This document shows positions 17,078 to 25,657 of a stretch of 51,669 nucleotides of DNA, one piece after another. The notes beneath the pieces were generated by a model that was not told the DNA's origin, made no database searches, and saw only the letters and a program-made list of their open reading frames with translations. The DNA lies in assembly GCF_004104075.1 (NCBI RefSeq), contig NZ_QOVK01000025.1, positions 1-51,669 on the forward strand. The letters run 5' to 3'. Origin of the DNA: Leeuwenhoekiella polynyae. GTDB taxonomy: Bacteria > Bacteroidota > Bacteroidia > Flavobacteriales > Flavobacteriaceae. How positions within the stretch are numbered: position 1 is the stretch's first letter; each line of letters starts with the position of its first letter. The position numbers and the translations under genes are program-made.

Positions 17078-17842
17078 TTAAAGCATCATTCCTCCTGAAA
17101 CTTCAATACGCTGACCGTTAACCCAGCGGGCTTCCGGCGAACATAAAAAGGCAACGACACCTCCTATGTCTTCCGGTAAACCGGCACGCCCTAAAGCGGT
17201 CATACTTGCAACCATTTCGTTAGTCTTTGCGTCATCACGCACGTGACCATTACCAAAATCGGTTTCTATTGCTCCCGGTGCGACCACATTTGCTGTGATT
17301 TTACGAGCTCCCAACTCTTTTGCCAGATAACGTGTAAGGACTTCCACAGCACCTTTCATAGAGGCATAAGTTGAAGATCCCGGTAGGCTAAAACGCGCTA
17401 AACCAGAAGATATATTGATAATGCTACCACCATCATTCATAAATGGAAGCGCTTTTTGTGTTAGAAAGAACACGCCTTTATGATGAATGTTTACCATCTC
17501 GTCAAACTGCTCTTCGGTCGTTTGCATAAAAGGGGCATATAAAGCAGTCCCTGCATTGTTTATTAAAAAATCAAAATTAGGGCTGCCTGTTTCTTCTTTT
17601 AGATGCGTTGTAGCTTCAGCAATAAAATTAGCAAAGCTTGCTACTTTCGCGGTGTCTAACTGTAGCGCTAAGGCTTTTCGGCCTAGATCATTGAGCTCTT
17701 TTATCACTTCATCTGCAGCTGCTTTATTGCTGTGGTACGTAAATAGAATATCGGTTCCTTTTTTGGCAAGGCTTAGGGCCATATCTCTTCCCAAACCGCG
17801 ACTTGCACCGGTTATTAGTGCTATTTTGTTTCTAGTTTCCAT
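17078..17842 (-). CDS. SDR-family oxidoreductase
   Basis: A 254-aa classical short-chain dehydrogenase/reductase. It has TGASRGLG (11-18) for the NAD(P) cofactor, NNAG (95-98), and the catalytic Ser in ISSG (about 145) with Y159-x3-K163 in YASMK. The C-terminal EVSGGMML matches FabG-like members. Substrate unknown; cytoplasmic. It lies 102 nt downstream of an AraC-family gene on the same strand, which may control it. ATG at 17842 fits the Rossmann start. Confidence 0.9.
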   Translation of the reverse strand: METRNKIALITGASRGLGRDMALSLAKKGTDILFTYHSNKAAADEVIKELNDLGRKALALQLDTAKVASFANFIAEATTHLKEETGSPNFDFLINNAGTALYAPFMQTTEEQFDEMVNIHHKGVFFLTQKALPFMNDGGSIINISSGLARFSLPGSSTYASMKGAVEVLTRYLAKELGARKITANVVAPGAIETDFGNGHVRDDAKTNEMVASMTALGRAGLPEDIGGVVAFLCSPEARWVNGQRIEVSGGMML

Positions 17843-17944
17843 CTGTATTTTTTTAGATTAAAAGACAGTACAAAGGTCTTAGAAACGCAGTTGCTTTAGT
17901 TGCAAACATCAAAGGGTTGTTTGCAAAATTCAAATCATAAGTCT

Positions 17945-18880
17945 TCAATTTCTGAAATGGAGCGGAGAAAGATTGGTTTGTTTTTTAAAGAAGTTGGAGA
18001 AATGCGCCACTTCTTCAAAACCTAAACTAAAAGCAATTTCCGAAACGGTCCAGTCGGTTTGTTTAAGCAGGATTTTTGCTTCCTGAAGCATACGCTTGGT
18101 AATGATCTCTGTGGTCGTGTTTCCCAGATTGTCTTTTAAAACTTTGTTGAGGTGATTTACATGAATGGCAAGGCGTTCAGCATATTCTTTTGCAGAGCGT
18201 AAGCTAAGTCTTTGGTTGGGTGATTCTATAGGAAACTGACGCTCTAATAACTCTATAAATAGAGAAATAATGCGTTTAGCAGCATGTTGTCCTTCCTTGA
18301 TTTGAAGGCCCGGTTTTAGTTTTTGACCGTAGTGGATGAGTTCAATTAAATAGGTGCGTAGCAAATCGTATTTAAACTCATAATCTGAGTTTATCTCCGC
18401 TTTCATTTTATCAAAGATGCCTGCGATTTCTTTGGCCTGTTCATCAGTAATTTCAAATACCGGAAGACTTCCCGGCTTAAAGATAGGCAGTTGATCCAGC
18501 TTGATGCCGCTTTTACTTTGCATCAAAAAAGCATCGGTAAAGACACAAAAATTGCCTTGCTGATTTTCATCAAGCGGTACCCAGTGATAGGGCACTTTTG
18601 GAGTGGCAAAAAGCAACGCATTTGCGTTGATCTCGATGACCTTATCTGCATATTCCGCCCTGTTTTTCCCACGAATAAGACTTATCTTGTAATACGCACG
18701 CCGGTTGTATGGCATCTGGTTTTTCTTCTTGACTTCGCTGATGGTTTCTGCGATATCAAAAATGTTGAAATGTCCTATTTCTTTATGAATCTCAGGGGGC
18801 AAAATACTGTTGAGATCTTTACCGGTAAAGGCTGCGGCTTCTTTGTAGAAATCCTCAAGACTGGTATTCTTAATATCCAT
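17945..18880 (-). CDS. AraC-family transcriptional regulator
   Basis: A 311-aa regulator. The N-terminal ~150 residues form a cupin-like sensing region, and the C-terminal ~100 residues form a double helix-turn-helix (QRLSLRSAKEYAERLAIHVNHLNKVLKDNLG, then WTVSEIAFSLGFEEVAHFSNFFKKQTNLSPLHFR), the AraC signature. ATG at 18880 is preferred over the GTG at 18883 directly before it. A TATCTTTG -7 box lies 22 nt upstream. The SDR gene directly downstream is the natural candidate target. The effector is unknown. Confidence 0.88.
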   Translation of the reverse strand: MDIKNTSLEDFYKEAAAFTGKDLNSILPPEIHKEIGHFNIFDIAETISEVKKKNQMPYNRRAYYKISLIRGKNRAEYADKVIEINANALLFATPKVPYHWVPLDENQQGNFCVFTDAFLMQSKSGIKLDQLPIFKPGSLPVFEITDEQAKEIAGIFDKMKAEINSDYEFKYDLLRTYLIELIHYGQKLKPGLQIKEGQHAAKRIISLFIELLERQFPIESPNQRLSLRSAKEYAERLAIHVNHLNKVLKDNLGNTTTEIITKRMLQEAKILLKQTDWTVSEIAFSLGFEEVAHFSNFFKKQTNLSPLHFRN

Positions 18881-18902
18881 CACTTCGCTTAGTTGTAAAA
18901 AT

Positions 18903-18910
18903 CAAAGATA
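18903..18910 (-). promoter_or_regulatory. -7 box TATCTTTG for the AraC-family gene
   Basis: Exact TAnnTTTG on the minus strand (CAAAGATA on plus), 22 nt upstream of the chosen ATG. Confidence 0.55.
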
Positions 18911-18926
18911 AGCAAATGCATACTGT

Positions 18927-20075
18927 TTAGTTGAGGTGAAAAAACGACTTGATGAATTCTTTCTTAGGCAAACTCCAGATGATTTGTAAATCTTCTTTTA
19001 AACTACTCGTGCCGTCCAGAAATCGAAAGATTTTAGTGATAGCATTTTTTTTGAACATCTGCGTAAACAAGGCAGCACCCTGCTCATTTTTGCGGTACAG
19101 GACGTCCAGAAAAAGCTTGTCGTACCAGCGGTAGCGGTCGTTGATGTTGAATTTACTGAGATTGGTTTCCTGTTTCAGAAAGGCCACAAGTTCGGCGGTA
19201 CGCTTCAAGGTATAGCTAAAAGTAAAGCCGGTGCTGCCCCGCGTCCAGCCACCGGCCGTGCCGATGTACATCAGGTTTTTGGTGTTGTGCTGCTCAAACC
19301 GGTAGGCGGTCATTGGGATGCTGCCTTTTTCAATGGAAGTTACTTCATACTCAGATGCACCCATTCCTTCCATATAATCTTCAATAGCGGCTTCATATGC
19401 TGCGTCGGGTAAGAGGTGTTCCGAAAAAAGCGTGTATTCTACCAGCGCTTGGTTAGAAGCGGTAGGCAAGACATACATAAAACGGGTATTTCCGCGTTGC
19501 GGAATGCTAAAATCCATAAAAGTCGCGACTTCCGGGTCAAAGATGTGCTCTTGCGTACGCACTTCCCAACCGATAAAATGCTGCTGCAAAACCGGGAATT
19601 GCGTTTGATTTTTCAGCCGTTCCGGCGGAAGGATGCTGCTAAAAACCTTGGTCGCTTTATAGGTACTTTGTGAGGTAGTGACTTCAACTCCGTTCTCTGT
19701 TTCCTTCAGGTTCTGGAACGCTTCCGTTTTAAAGGTAACTTGCTTAGAAGCCTGAAGCATTTTAAAAACCGACTCGTAAAAATCGATTCCCTCTATTTTG
19801 TTATAGCTGTATTTTTTAAGCGGAATTTCAGCTTGAAAGTTTTCGCCTTTAAACAAAATCGATTCCCATTTTTTAGAAATAATCGCATCCCAATCCTGCG
19901 TATTTTCGCTCCAAAAGCACCAGGTACGGTCATTGGTGTTTTTGTCGCTTTTATCCAGAATTAAGATAGACTTATCCTTAAAGTATAGATCACTAACGAG
20001 TGCTTTAGCCAGCATCAATCCCGAGAGACCGGCGCCCAAAATGATGTAATCGTAGTCTAAAAACGTGTTTTGCAT
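18927..20075 (-). CDS. crtY: Lycopene beta-cyclase (CrtY type)
   Basis: A 382-aa flavoprotein that closes the ends of lycopene to beta-rings, the step toward beta-carotene and zeaxanthin in yellow flavobacteria. Visible features are a dinucleotide-binding GAGLSG (14-19), DRTWCFW, the conserved TFMDFSIPQ and PMTAYRF segments, and GTAGGWTRGSTGFTFSY, all typical of the CrtY/CrtL superfamily. The length is normal. No other carotenoid gene is in the window, so the gene stands apart from the usual crt cluster. Its 3' end is 44 nt from the AraC gene on the same strand. It probably acts at the inner membrane. Confidence 0.9.
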   Translation of the reverse strand: MQNTFLDYDYIILGAGLSGLMLAKALVSDLYFKDKSILILDKSDKNTNDRTWCFWSENTQDWDAIISKKWESILFKGENFQAEIPLKKYSYNKIEGIDFYESVFKMLQASKQVTFKTEAFQNLKETENGVEVTTSQSTYKATKVFSSILPPERLKNQTQFPVLQQHFIGWEVRTQEHIFDPEVATFMDFSIPQRGNTRFMYVLPTASNQALVEYTLFSEHLLPDAAYEAAIEDYMEGMGASEYEVTSIEKGSIPMTAYRFEQHNTKNLMYIGTAGGWTRGSTGFTFSYTLKRTAELVAFLKQETNLSKFNINDRYRWYDKLFLDVLYRKNEQGAALFTQMFKKNAITKIFRFLDGTSSLKEDLQIIWSLPKKEFIKSFFHLN

Positions 20076-20125
20076 AGCGGTTTAAAGCTAGAACTTATTC
20101 AACGATACCGCAAAACCAAAGGTGT

Positions 20126-20593
20126 TTATTGTTCCAAAATTTTTAAGAGTTCCCAAGAAGTATAGTATTCAAAAACGCGCTGTTTTATTCCAAATTGCTC
20201 ATCAAAAAATATAGTCACCGGTAAGGAAAAAGATTTTTCAGGTCGGGAGCCCAAAAGCAAAGCCAGGTCGTGCACGCCGTTGCGTTTGGTCAAGGCCTGC
20301 CGGTTTGTAAAGGTTCGCCCGTCAAATCGAATGGTATCTGTCGTTTCGGTGTCCATACGAACGGCGTAATAGTCTGTATTTATTTTTTTGATCACTTCGG
20401 GTTTTGTAAACACGACGCGATCTATTTTTTTACAGTAGGCACACCAGTCGGCGTGAAAAAAGACAAAGGTCTTTTTAGGCTTTGTTGCCAAAGCGCTGTC
20501 GAGTTCTTCCCAGCTTAACCAGTTGATTTGCTCCCGGTCCTGAGCTGCAAGGCTTCCGCAAGTAAGAAAAAGAAATAGGAGTATTTTTTTCAT
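20126..20593 (-). CDS. Secreted thioredoxin-like protein
   Basis: A 155-aa protein with a signal peptide (to about residue 18) and a thioredoxin fold with the redox motif WCAYC (C51, C54), in the pattern FFHADWCAYCKKID typical of DUF255/thioredoxin_7-like periplasmic proteins. It would reduce or exchange disulfides in the periplasm. It follows the TonB receptor gene on the same strand, separated by two GC-rich repeats. The receptor carries an NCQNC motif in its plug, so a redox link is conceivable but unproven. Confidence 0.82.
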   Translation of the reverse strand: MKKILLFLFLTCGSLAAQDREQINWLSWEELDSALATKPKKTFVFFHADWCAYCKKIDRVVFTKPEVIKKINTDYYAVRMDTETTDTIRFDGRTFTNRQALTKRNGVHDLALLLGSRPEKSFSLPVTIFFDEQFGIKQRVFEYYTSWELLKILEQ

Positions 20594-20603
20594 AGTAATC
20601 CAG

Positions 20604-20646
20604 TTTAGCCCGTGCGACCCGCACTTTTAGCCCGTGCGGCCCGCAC
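20604..20646. repeat. Two tandem GC-rich 21-nt palindromic repeats
   Basis: Copies at 20604-20624 and 20626-20646 differ by one base. Each contains GTGCG..CCGCAC, able to fold into a small hairpin. They abut the stop codon of the TonB receptor gene and stand out from the AT-rich surroundings, like REP-type elements. Confidence 0.7.
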
Positions 20647-23007
20647 CTAGAAGTCGCCGAAGCGAATTCCGAAGAAAAACGAGCGCGGACGATTGGGACC
20701 GTAGATATAGTCAGAATCCCGTAAAGCCCCCAGATCAAAATTTTGCTGATAACTGTCAAATATATTCTGAACCCCACCGCTAAACTCCACGTGTAGGTGC
20801 TCATCCAGATCCAGATGATAGGTAAGTTTTGCGGTCACATCCATAAAATCAGTAGTTTCTTCAAGTTTAATAAACCCCGTATCGCTAATTACGTGTGGAG
20901 CCAGCATCGTACCCGTATAGCTTCCGGTAAGATCCACATTAAAAGAATCACTTACCGTCCAGTTGGTAGTAAAAAAGCCGTAGGCATTCGGAGAGCGTAC
21001 AAACTGGTCGGTTACCACATCGGTTTCCGAAGGACTGGTTCCGTCAGCTTCAAAAAGAACCTGATCTTCATCGTAAATGGAGCGTTGCCAGGTGATTCCC
21101 GCCTGAAAAAGCAGCGCTTTACTCGGCGACAGGTTAAACTCGATATTGGTTCCGGCAACGTAGGCGCCGCTGCCGTTTCGGGATTCTTCTAAGATAGAAC
21201 CATTAGGTAAAGAAGTACCTGTGCTGACTAGCGTAAACGGATTCTCGAGTGTGGTATAAAAACCTTCTACAAGCAAACTCGTTTGTATTTTATTAAATTC
21301 CTTGCTGTAATTTAGGGAGGCGGTATAAGCGTTAGAAAACTCACTTTCTAAATCGTCAGAGAGAATCACAAAGCGTTGCTCACCGCCCACAGAACTGATG
21401 TGCAAATCTTCATTAAAAGCCTGCGGCGCTCTAAATCCGCGAGCGTAACCCCCACGAAATTGCAAGTCTTCTGTGAAATTATAAAGCAAGGTCAACCGCG
21501 GACTCAAAACTGTTTGTGTGACGTCTGAAGTTCTGTTGATATCTTGTATCTGGTAAAAGCCATCTACGTCGATGTGATCAAGACGCGCACCTATCAGTGC
21601 TGTAAAACGCTCTATAGGTTTCCACTCGTATTGGCTATATAGCCCAACGCTATTCACGTTCTGATCTACGATGCGGTTGTAACCGGGTATGGCATCTTCG
21701 GTATCGTTGAGTTGATATTCAAAGCCTGAAGTAAGCACATCGTTATTCTTAAAATTCCGCGTGAATTTCACTCCGGAAACAAAAGCCAGATCTGTTGTTT
21801 TTCCGAAGGCATTATTGGCTGCGGTGGAGTCGGCACGGGTGCGGCCACCGCCTAACCCTCCATAATAACTATCGCGGTCAGTATGTTGCACAGATGCATA
21901 CGCCGTCAAATGAGTGGTACGGTCGTTAGTAAATAAATCATAATCTACACCCGTAAACAGGGTATTGTGATCCAGTTCTTCAGTGATGTCTGTAAACTGG
22001 GGCGCGAGTTCAATGCGATCCCCGCCGCGACGGTATTCTTTAATCGCAGTAAAGTCAAAGCCTAGCTTACTGTTGTCGTTAGGACGATAAAATGCTTTAG
22101 CACCTAGTGAGTTGTTAGTCAGTTTTGTGATCTCACTAAAACCATCATCATTAGCATCATAAGCATCGCGATTGCGGTACATACCGTAAAGCGTTACACC
22201 TGTGCTGAGGTCTTCACTCACTATAGACGCGTTAAGATTAAGGCTTCGGTCGGGGGTTGTCCCGTCAATAAGTCCCAGATTGCTAGTGACTTCCCAGCTG
22301 TTATTAACCGGTTCTTTGGTGATGATGTTGATGGTTCCGGCAATGGCGCTGGAGCCAAAAAGCGCAGAGCCACCACTACGCACCACTTCAACACGGTCTA
22401 TGATGCTTACCGGTATTTGTTCCAGCCCGTAAACGCCATTTAAGGCACTAAAAACCGGGCGGCTATTGAGCAAGACCTGAGTGTATTGACCGCCCAAACC
22501 ATTAAGGCGTACCTGTGTAAAACCGCAGTTTTGACAATTAGTTTCTACCCGAACGCCAGGTTGGTAGTGGAGTCCGTCTGCTAAAGAAATGGATTGCGTT
22601 GCTTTGAACAGTTTCGGACTCAAAACAGTTACGATTACCGGGGCTTTCTTTTTACTAAGCCGATTTCGGGTGGCACTTACTACCACTTCTTCAAGACCCA
22701 GAAGATCAGGTTTTAGTGTGAAATTTAAAGGAGTATTCTGGTATTCAGAAGGAATTAGTGTTTCCCGAAGGGTTTTAAATCCTATCGCCTGAACGATCAA
22801 TGTTACAGATTCATCAGGCAATTCCAATTCAAAGTTTCCATCTCCATCAGCTGAAAATCCCACGCTTGTGTTGCTGATGAGAATGTTTGCAAAGGGTATG
22901 GGATTGTCTCCATCAGAAACCTGTCCGGTAACTTTTATGGTTTCCTGAGCAGATATATTCAGAATAAATCCTGTAAAGAAGAGTATAAAAGAGTACTTAC
23001 AAGTCAT
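20647..23007 (-). CDS. TonB-dependent receptor, probably for a metal or metal chelate
   Basis: A 786-aa outer-membrane transporter. A signal peptide (about 1-20) is followed by a carboxypeptidase-regulatory-like domain (about 22-105), a plug (about 115-235; VVVSATR, RLNGLGGQYTQVLLNSRPV, RSGGSALFGSSAIAGTINIIT) and a beta-barrel ending in aromatic FFFGIRFGDF. NCQNC in the plug is unusual and could bind metal. It is transcribed away from a DtxR-type regulator, and the operator at 23030-23045 overlaps its promoter. Manganese (or zinc) uptake is therefore the best guess; iron or a corrinoid is not excluded. Confidence 0.9.
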   Translation of the reverse strand: MTCKYSFILFFTGFILNISAQETIKVTGQVSDGDNPIPFANILISNTSVGFSADGDGNFELELPDESVTLIVQAIGFKTLRETLIPSEYQNTPLNFTLKPDLLGLEEVVVSATRNRLSKKKAPVIVTVLSPKLFKATQSISLADGLHYQPGVRVETNCQNCGFTQVRLNGLGGQYTQVLLNSRPVFSALNGVYGLEQIPVSIIDRVEVVRSGGSALFGSSAIAGTINIITKEPVNNSWEVTSNLGLIDGTTPDRSLNLNASIVSEDLSTGVTLYGMYRNRDAYDANDDGFSEITKLTNNSLGAKAFYRPNDNSKLGFDFTAIKEYRRGGDRIELAPQFTDITEELDHNTLFTGVDYDLFTNDRTTHLTAYASVQHTDRDSYYGGLGGGRTRADSTAANNAFGKTTDLAFVSGVKFTRNFKNNDVLTSGFEYQLNDTEDAIPGYNRIVDQNVNSVGLYSQYEWKPIERFTALIGARLDHIDVDGFYQIQDINRTSDVTQTVLSPRLTLLYNFTEDLQFRGGYARGFRAPQAFNEDLHISSVGGEQRFVILSDDLESEFSNAYTASLNYSKEFNKIQTSLLVEGFYTTLENPFTLVSTGTSLPNGSILEESRNGSGAYVAGTNIEFNLSPSKALLFQAGITWQRSIYDEDQVLFEADGTSPSETDVVTDQFVRSPNAYGFFTTNWTVSDSFNVDLTGSYTGTMLAPHVISDTGFIKLEETTDFMDVTAKLTYHLDLDEHLHVEFSGGVQNIFDSYQQNFDLGALRDSDYIYGPNRPRSFFFGIRFGDF

Positions 23008-23029
23008 TTATGAATTTTAAAAAATAAAG

Positions 23030-23045
23030 TTTAGGCAAACCTAAA
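23030..23045. promoter_or_regulatory. DtxR/MntR-type operator TTTAGGCAAACCTAAA
   Basis: Perfect 6-bp inverted repeat TTTAGG-CAAA-CCTAAA in the divergent promoter region, close to the known TTTAGGC..GCCTAAA shape of DtxR/MntR boxes. It covers the minus-strand -7 box of the TonB receptor and lies just upstream of the plus-strand -7 boxes. Confidence 0.8.
23036..23043 (-). promoter_or_regulatory. -7 box TAGGTTTG for the TonB receptor
   Basis: Exact TAnnTTTG on the minus strand, 28 nt before the ATG and entirely inside the operator palindrome. Repressor binding would block it. Confidence 0.6.
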
Positions 23046-23048
23046 AAA

Positions 23049-23065
23049 TATATTTGATATATTTG
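23049..23065 (+). promoter_or_regulatory. Two TATATTTG -7 boxes for the mntR-mntH-zupT operon
   Basis: Exact TAnnTTTG matches at 23049-23056 and 23058-23065, 31-47 nt before the regulator ATG, immediately next to the operator. Confidence 0.5.
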
Positions 23066-23096
23066 GTGTATTATTGCGGTATAATTAAATAATAGC

Positions 23097-23747
23097 ATGA
23101 CGTTATCTGAAGAGAACTACCTAAAATCTATTTATTCGCTACAGCGAGAACACGGTAAGGGGGTGAGTACTAATGTGTTGTCTAAATATTTAGATGCCAA
23201 GCCAGCTTCGGCAACAGAAATGATTAAAAAATTGGATGAGAAGGGCTTAGTGCGTTATCAACCCTATCAAGGAGTTTTGTTAAACGAATCCGGTGAGATT
23301 TCAGCATTAAAAATCATTAGAAAACACCGCTTGTGGGAAACTTTTTTGGCTCAGAAACTGGATTTTAGCTGGGATGAGATTCACGATGTGGCGGAGCAAC
23401 TGGAACATATAAAGTCTGATAAATTAATACAGCAGTTGGATAAATTTTTAGGATACCCCAAGTACGATCCACACGGCGATCCTATTCCTGATGAACACGG
23501 TCACGTCATTAAAATGGAGAAAAAACGGGTTTCTCAATTGCAACCTGGTGATACGGGAACCTGCATTGGGGTGAATGATACCTCGTCTTCGTTTCTTCAG
23601 TTTTTAGATCAGCAAAACATCAGATTGGGTAGCGTGATTCATATTGTGAACTTTCAGGATTTTGATAAAAGTATGACCGTGCGTATTGAAGACCGGGAGT
23701 TGATATTATCCCAGATTGCTACAGAGAATATTTATGTGCGTATCTAG
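23097..23747 (+). CDS. mntR: DtxR/MntR-family metal-dependent regulator
   Basis: A 216-aa repressor. The N-terminal winged helix (SEENYLKSIYSLQ..ATEMIKKLDEKGLV) is followed by the metal-binding/dimerisation domain (IIRKHRLWETFLAQKLDFSWDEIHDVAEQLEHIKS, holding the usual His and Glu ligands) and a C-terminal FeoA/SH3-like domain (RVSQLQPGDTGTCIGVND). It senses Mn(II) or Fe(II). It is the first gene of an operon with an Nramp and a ZIP transporter (gaps of 18 and 11 nt) and divergent from a TonB receptor. The shared palindrome suggests that it represses both directions and itself. Confidence 0.9.
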   Translation: MTLSEENYLKSIYSLQREHGKGVSTNVLSKYLDAKPASATEMIKKLDEKGLVRYQPYQGVLLNESGEISALKIIRKHRLWETFLAQKLDFSWDEIHDVAEQLEHIKSDKLIQQLDKFLGYPKYDPHGDPIPDEHGHVIKMEKKRVSQLQPGDTGTCIGVNDTSSSFLQFLDQQNIRLGSVIHIVNFQDFDKSMTVRIEDRELILSQIATENIYVRI

Positions 23748-23765
23748 TACTAACAGTATAGCCTG

Positions 23766-25646
23766 ATGAAAAACGATGCTGTAAATAAATCACTCGAGGA
23801 AGTTCACGGATCTGTAGCTACGACAACCGGTAAAAAGGGGTGGAAGCGTATCCTGGCTTTTTTGGGACCCGCATACCTGGTGAGTGTGGGGTATATGGAT
23901 CCCGGTAACTGGGCGACAGATATTGCCGGAGGTAGCCAATTTGGGTACTCGTTACTTTGGGTTTTATTGATGTCCAATCTTATGGCATTGTTGCTTCAGA
24001 GTTTGTGCTCCAGATTAGGTATTGTACGCGGTGTAGATCTGGCTCAGGCCTCGCGGGAAAACTATCCGCAATTTGTAAATTTTATACTTTGGCTTTTGGC
24101 CGAAATAGCTATCGCTGCTTGCGATCTCGCCGAAGTAATCGGGATGGCCATAGGGCTCAATTTGCTTTTTGGCCTGCCTATTTTTTGGGGCGTATGCATC
24201 ACGGTTTTAGACAGTTTTATCTTGCTTTTTCTCATCAATAAGGGAATTAGAAAGATGGAAGCCTTTATCGTTTCGTTGATATTCATCATTGGCTTATCAT
24301 TTTTTCTAGAGATGTTTTTTGCTAAACCTGATCTGGCTGAAGTTGCAGCAGGTCTGGTGCCCAGTATGCCTAATAATGCTGCGTTGTATATCGCGATAGG
24401 GATTATTGGTGCCACGGTGATGCCACATAATTTATATTTACATTCTTCATTAGTACAAACCCGAAAGATCACCCATACTAAAAAGGGAATACGGAGAGCT
24501 TTAAAATTCAACTTTATAGATTCTGCCATAGCGCTCAATCTTGCCTTTTTTGTGAATGCGGCGATTTTGATTCTGGCGGCTTCGGTCTTTTTTAAAAACG
24601 GACTTTATCAGGTTGCGGATATCAACGATGCACACGAGTTGCTTCAGGGGCTTTTAGGTACCAAATGGGCGCCTATTTTGTTTGCTGTGGCACTGATAGC
24701 GGCCGGTCAAAGCAGCACCTTAACCGGAACGCTTGCGGGACAAATTGTGATGGAAGGGTATCTCAATCTACGCATACAACCCTGGGTAAGACGCCTTGCT
24801 ACCCGCCTTATAGCAATTGTACCGGCATTAATTACCGTCGCATATTATGGCGAACGCGGCCTGGGAGAATTGCTGGTATTGAGTCAGGTGGTGCTCAGTT
24901 TACAGTTGGGTTTTGCGATGATTCCGCTTATTCATTTTGTGAGCGATAAGAAGAAGATGAAAGGATACGCCATAAAATGGCCTATGCGTATCGCGTCGTG
25001 GTTGATAACGATTGTGATTGTAGGACTCAATGCACAACTGGTAATTGATGAAGTTTCAAAATTTATGGCCGAAGTTTCAAATCCGTTTTATATCTGGATC
25101 AGCGTGGTACCTTTGATTGTAGGTGCGGGTATTTTACTGATTTACATTTCGGTTCATCCTATGCTGCTGAAGCGCAAAGAATTCAATAAATCGCATACGC
25201 CTCACATTCAGACTGATTTATCTGAACTAGCCACCCTAAAAGTATATAGGAATATTGCAGTTGCTCTGGATTTTTCTTCTGCAGACCGAAAGAGTATTGC
25301 TTCTGCCGTACAATTGGGTAAAACCGAAGCCCGGTATACCCTCATTCATAGTGTAGAATCTCCGGGAGCACTTGTTTACGGGAATGCTATAAACGATCTT
25401 GAGACTGAAAGCGATCAGGCACTGCTTGAAGTTTATGCAGCTCAAATGCGTAAACAGGGATATAAAGTAACGACCCAATTGGGTTATGGCTCACCCAAGA
25501 AGAGCCTTCCTAAAATCATTAATAAAGGCGATTATGATCTGCTAATATTAGGAGCTCATGGACATACATTTTTTAAAGATCTAATTTTTGGAACTACTGT
25601 AGACAGTGTTCGACATAAAGTAAACATACCTGTATTTATAGCTTAA
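23766..25646 (+). CDS. mntH: Nramp divalent-metal transporter fused to a universal stress domain
   Basis: A 626-aa inner-membrane protein. Residues ~25-480 are an Nramp/MntH transporter with the TM1 metal site DPGN (D45, N48) and the TM6 motif MPHN (M219); the methionine favours transition metals such as Mn(II) and Fe(II). After the last membrane segments, residues ~493-626 form a universal stress protein domain (VYRNIAVALDFSSAD .. GDYDLLILGAHGH .. GTTVDSVRHKVNIPVFI), including the G-x-H/G nucleotide-binding pattern. The USP part is cytoplasmic and may sense ATP or energy state to gate transport. The fusion is known in Bacteroidota. Second gene of the mntR operon. Confidence 0.92.
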   Translation: MKNDAVNKSLEEVHGSVATTTGKKGWKRILAFLGPAYLVSVGYMDPGNWATDIAGGSQFGYSLLWVLLMSNLMALLLQSLCSRLGIVRGVDLAQASRENYPQFVNFILWLLAEIAIAACDLAEVIGMAIGLNLLFGLPIFWGVCITVLDSFILLFLINKGIRKMEAFIVSLIFIIGLSFFLEMFFAKPDLAEVAAGLVPSMPNNAALYIAIGIIGATVMPHNLYLHSSLVQTRKITHTKKGIRRALKFNFIDSAIALNLAFFVNAAILILAASVFFKNGLYQVADINDAHELLQGLLGTKWAPILFAVALIAAGQSSTLTGTLAGQIVMEGYLNLRIQPWVRRLATRLIAIVPALITVAYYGERGLGELLVLSQVVLSLQLGFAMIPLIHFVSDKKKMKGYAIKWPMRIASWLITIVIVGLNAQLVIDEVSKFMAEVSNPFYIWISVVPLIVGAGILLIYISVHPMLLKRKEFNKSHTPHIQTDLSELATLKVYRNIAVALDFSSADRKSIASAVQLGKTEARYTLIHSVESPGALVYGNAINDLETESDQALLEVYAAQMRKQGYKVTTQLGYGSPKKSLPKIINKGDYDLLILGAHGHTFFKDLIFGTTVDSVRHKVNIPVFIA

Positions 25647-25657
25647 ACAACTAATTT

